From: Ceriagrion tenellum
Taxonomy: Eukaryota > Arthropoda > Insecta > Odonata > Coenagrionidae
Length of the DNA stretch: 64,000 bases
NCBI GenBank assembly: GCA_963169105.1
Contig: OY720642.1
Span: 80,082,716 to 80,146,715, forward strand
Reading direction: 5' to 3'
The notes beneath the pieces were generated by a model. It made no database searches and was not told where the DNA came from. It was given only the letters and a program-made list of their open reading frames with translations. Position 1 is the stretch's first letter. Each line of letters begins with the position of its first letter. The position numbers and the translations under genes were made by a program. Positions 60,298 through 64,000 of this stretch are shown here, piece by piece.

Positions 60298-60430
60298 GTA
60301 ACTTTGTTATTCCACATAAATTTTATTTAAGACGACCCGGGTTTCGACGTGGCACGTCATCATCGCTTGATGATGACATGCCACGTCGGATGGATGAATA
60401 ATTAGAATTTATGTGGATTAACAAAGTTAC
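60298..60430. mobile_element. Hairpin element in right arm
   Basis: Mirror of 47641-47773 and identical in sequence. Its presence in both arms means the duplication happened after the hairpin was inserted. Confidence 0.85.
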
Positions 60431-60581
60431 TTCATATACAATACTTTTATACATTAGTGTGACAGTAGCTCGTCGTTGAGCTGCAGCTGTTTTTCCAAAT
60501 TCATTTTTTTCACCCTCTGCGACCATGTGATTAATCTTGAGGCTAATGACGGAGGAGCAGAGGCAACTTCGGATTAAAGAA

Positions 60582-60895
60582 CATTTAGTTGTGGAATCAA
60601 TAGTTATGAGATCCGTAAAGCTATAGATATCATAAAAATATTCGGGTTGCAGGAACACATCTACTATTAACGTAACTTCTTTACCAATAGTCAATAGCTT
60701 CGAATATTTGATCTAATCTTCTATCGCTGTATACATTTTATGAAAGTTTAGCCTATGAATAATTGCTATTGAACATAATAGTTAGTCAGTAAGAGTAAAT
60801 TAACTGCTAGTTGATCTCCAAGCAATTCTTTTATTTAGTAATTAAATCTTCAAGTGGTTCATTGCGCATCCGCCATCTTGGCTACTTATGGAAGT
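60582..60895 (-). repeat. Dispersed repeat family X, copy 2
   Basis: Reverse-complement partner of 9845-10175. The family sequence reads up to GATTCCACAACTAAATG and then stops within a base or two of the arm edge (60581), while the other copy carries on. It looks cut by the event that created the right arm. Confidence 0.75.
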
Positions 60896-61893
60896 CGTAA
60901 CTCCATGCCTAAAGTTATGAAACCAATATATCGAATGCTTCTGCAACACTTATTGAATGGTTGTCATGGCTTATGGGTGCCATAACTTCATAGAATCTGC
61001 ATGTGTCGTTCCTGCAACTGGTCATAATTCAGTGATCGTAGTCTCTGCTTGTGATTCATGCGTTAATATATCTCTTTCCCTCAGATGCATGCAGATTGTT
61101 TTTAAGATTAACTGAGGGCTAAGTAAAGGTGGAGGGTTTGAAGGAGCGTTGCCGTTCCGACGCGTCTGTGCAAGTCCCGCTAACAAGCTTAGGAGATGGG
61201 AGGAAATGAGCTGGCGTGGGACACTTCGAGGGAAATTGCAAAATTAGATCCAACGCCCCGCGTGTGTATCCAGCGTGAATAAATCCCCTTTTGGTTGGAA
61301 ACCGGAAGGCGCTTGAAGGCGTGACGCAATTATGCGCCTGATATTAAATTCAGACGAGGCCCGCACTAATTGCCTCGGCTTTGTACGCTCCAACTTTGCG
61401 GAAGTTTTCCGTTCAGCGTGTTGAAGTTAACGCATATCGGGATGTATTAGCACCCTACATCACACGCGAACTACGATGAATGGAACGATGTGCGCTGGCG
61501 AAACGTTTTCAAATCTGCCGCAAGAAAACATTCCGTAGATACACAGTAGTCACGGCCGAATATTTTGCTGAAATTCCATGAATTCTTTGAAATTACATCC
61601 TTTAAAATGTATGCGTTACACTACAGTACATAAAATGAGTACTTATAAATATTACACTATACATATTTGACGCCCTAACTGATATCATCACATGGAGATC
61701 AATTGCGGATGCGATTATCAAAGTCATTATATGCCCAAGAGTACTCCTGAGCACATCAAATCTGGTGCCGATCTGTTTTGCAGTGCGCAGGATCTGAAGC
61801 AAACAGTAAGCAAATACGCTAACGTACTGTGACGTGTGCAATACTTAAAGCGAACGGGATGCATCTGTCGTCGGAACCTTGAAAATGATGGTC
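60896..61893. other. Unassigned DNA
   Basis: No gene recognised. GC-richer block at 61130-61560 without a long open frame. Confidence 0.4.
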
Positions 61894-62445
61894 TCACTTG
61901 CTTGAGCGAGATAGTTCCCTAGTCATAATAAAGACTACATTCGAATTGTACATTTTAATTTCACCAGCTGTGGGACACGCGAATCAAATATTTTACGATA
62001 AATGATGTTATAACTTAATTTTATATACAGTGATTCTATGTAATGAAATGAAAATAACTAAATAAGTCTATAACTTGACTCATTTTTTCGCGTGGTAAGT
62101 TCAAAACTCCTTCCAAACGGAAGGTTATTCTTGGTCCCGCAAAAATTAGTGAAGTGGCAATATAATTAATTTTCAAAATAAGTTGATAAAACTACACACT
62201 AAATTTTTTGACGATATCTAGGGGTTAGAAATTCCTCATTTTTTAAAAATGAGGTCTTAATGGAGTGCATACACGTACCATTTTCCGTGTAAAAGGGCAG
62301 GTATTTTTCGTCTGAAATATCGGAAAGTAGTGCGGTAGGGGGCTGATATTTTGGTATCTTTGGTATAGGTGAGATATTTTTCTTTAAAATGAGACCGAAT
62401 CGATTGATTTCTAGGGGAAATGTTATTTCGCTCAAACTAATATTT
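61894..62445 (+). mobile_element. TTAA-ended nonautonomous element, copy D
   Basis: Close relative of copy C in the same orientation. The left end CACTTGCTTGAGCGAGATAG has a mutated TTAA; the right end is TTTCGCTCAAACTAATA. About 20 bp beyond, TTTAAAGTAGTTTGAGCGAA (62467-62486) is a further terminal repeat in inverted orientation, as if the edge of another copy abuts it. Confidence 0.78.
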
Positions 62446-62490
62446 ACTAATACTCTAAAGAAGACATTTAAAGTAGTTTGAGCGAAGATT

Positions 62491-64000
62491 GCGAGAAAGC
62501 GTTGGATCTCTTCTTTAGAGGAGATTTCTTCTGCCATCATCTTTTTCCTAGCGCAGATAACTCTGTTAGTCTATTTAGTAATAATATCGTAGCTAACAAT
62601 TCAGCTTTGTATACCATTTGTGTGGACGGAGGTAACAGTATATAAAATAAAATAAGCATACCATGGCATTGAGTGTTTCGATAGCTATGCGTTTCTCTAG
62701 CCATCGTGGCTCTGAAATCGGTAACTTCATGGCTTTCGTTGGACAAATTTGAAAGATAGGAAGCGTCAAGTGAATCATAGCCTTAGTGGGTATTGATGCA
62801 TGAATACCGATTGTATTATGTGATAATTGAAGCCGTAATGCGGTCATTCCGTACCAATGGCGCCGCAGGCGGTTCCTATGGCTGGAAAAATGTATTCATT
62901 AAAAATACACACGTATATTCTGCATATTTTGATTTTCTATAGGTGACACATTTCATGAGCGGAGGCTGGATTTTTTAAATATAATGAAAAAAGTGTGGGA
63001 CTTGGTATTTTTCTACTCTATCAGTCGCGGAAAAACTTCCTTAAGCAAACAACATATCTATCATAGCATTCATCGTCGCCTTTATATCGTTTTTCCCTTG
63101 TAATAATTGATATTGCGGATGTATTTTTAGTAATGCTAAAGCGTTTGTTCCAGAGATTTCAGTGCATATGAAGTTAGATTTATGTTGCAATTGTATGGTT
63201 AAGAGCTCACTAGAGTAAAAAAATATACGAAATTGTCATGCTCACTTTCATTATGACCATTGTACAAAATTTTCTAAAGTTTTATGTCCTTATATCTATA
63301 ACCGGGCTTGAAAAAGTACTGCGATTGCGTCTAAAATAAACTAGGAGCTCTAAACTCATTGTTGAAGATGGCTGCTGGCTGCGATGTGGCGAAATGGCTG
63401 CTGATGTTGCGAAAAAATTAAGCTATACGATAAATGTTCCTTAATAATGCAAAAAACACCTTAAAACCGAACTCAATACGCTTTTACGAGAGTAAAAGTT
63501 AACGAAACTGGACAATTTCATGAGTCTCTGGCGCCTTGGTGCTCACAATATAATTTCTTAATCCTCGCGAGTCCAAAGCAGCATGTGTGCCAAATTTCGT
63601 TCGAAGTGTGAAAGTATATAGCATTCAAACTAATGGAATTTCAATTTTTCGTATACATACAGACTATCTTAATGCTAAGTGCTGGTAGACTGATTAAGTT
63701 CTATTTGCATTCCTAGTGGGAGCTTTGCGTTGTTTGATGTGCGTGGAACAGTCGACATTCCTGTAATTCAGTGTCAGATAACTAAGCTGTAGCACAACTG
63801 CCGTTTGTCAATAATCCTCACTGAATCACCAGCCTGAACCTCTCAGCAATAATACACCTTAGGCGATGATTAGAGAACAGTGCACTGTATTTATCGGAAG
63901 ATCCTACATGCGCCTTAACTGCCTTATCTGTGACGTTGAATGCTCAGCGGTGTTATTTATCTACCACATTTAGCGCCGCAGTTTGCGACCAACTCCTAGC
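62491..64000. other. Unassigned DNA to window end
   Basis: Short frames only; no element ends or motifs recognised. Confidence 0.4.

Larger units (their letters stand above)
57614..60581 (-). repeat. Right arm of the large near-perfect inverted repeat (2968 bp)
   Basis: Exact mirror of 47490-50457, same length to the base. The inner edge is TCCAAATCCAGAG (57611 on) and similarity ends at 57614. The outer edge is GGCAACTTCGGATTAAAGA (to 60580) plus one base of shared A. Beyond it the sequence changes from mariner pseudogene to dispersed repeat X. This arm therefore appears to be the derived copy. Confidence 0.96.

Noticed and set aside
47490..60581. Palindrome as a single DNA transposon with 3-kb terminal repeats
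   Set aside because: No target-site duplication at the outer edges, no transposase in the spacer, and the left edge lies inside a mariner pseudogene that continues outside.
60323..60694. 123-codon minus-strand frame
   Set aside because: It crosses the palindrome edge at 60581 and joins repeat X with mariner and hairpin sequence; it cannot be an ancestral gene.
1..64000. CRISPR arrays, operons, phage or bacterial defence systems
   Set aside because: Sequence character, transposon families and lack of dense coding show eukaryotic nuclear DNA; no regularly spaced repeats were seen.

Overview
This window looks like non-coding, AT-rich nuclear DNA from an arthropod, most likely an insect with a large, repeat-rich genome. 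The evidence is the repeat content: jockey-like and endonuclease-type LINE 3' ends, mariner remnants, hAT miniature elements with 8-bp target duplications, tRNA-derived SINEs and a small Ty3-like LTR element. I cannot name the species. I found no intact host gene, no tRNA or rRNA gene, no CRISPR array and no bacterial-style operon. Almost every open frame above 60 codons is either chance or a piece of a dead transposon.

Layout. 0-5 kb: three LINE 3' remnants, two of one family (163-811 and 4409-4557) and one of an endonuclease-type family (2755-3262). 5-10.2 kb: a tRNA-derived SINE, a second SINE tail, a 211-bp tandem duplication and dispersed repeats. 11.3-11.9 kb: a jockey-like LINE C-terminus with an ATT-rich 3' end. 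14-21 kb: a dense transposon patch. It holds a hAT miniature element with an exact 8-bp duplication (17206-17768), an internally deleted Ty3-like LTR element with 166-bp LTRs, gag remnant and 5-bp duplication (18101-18903), a deleted mariner (19413-20044), and a 370-bp family present twice in opposite orientation (15222 and 20925). 21-28.3 kb: nothing recognised. 28.3-30 kb: a LINE remnant inside a 90-bp inverted repeat, next to a TTAA-ended element that has three relatives in the window. 31.9-43.8 kb: scattered miniature elements, hairpins and a SINE. 45.9-47.5 kb: LINE and mariner pseudogenes.

The main feature is a very large inverted repeat. Two arms of exactly 2968 bp (47490-50457 and 57614-60581) flank a 7156-bp spacer. 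Every stretch I compared matches base for base, including homopolymers, and the two arms follow one fixed coordinate relation with no net indel. The left arm's outer edge runs on into a mariner pseudogene. The right arm's outer edge cuts that same sequence and abuts another broken repeat. The left arm therefore looks like the source and the right arm like a recent inverted copy, or else an assembly artefact. The spacer holds LINE pieces, a TTAA-ended element, a hAT-type element and a short paralogue that shows the pre-insertion state of a LINE fragment carried by both arms.

Nothing here amounts to a working gene system. What is of interest is structural: the near-perfect palindrome, several nonautonomous families, and a family of hairpins with a hammerhead-like core.
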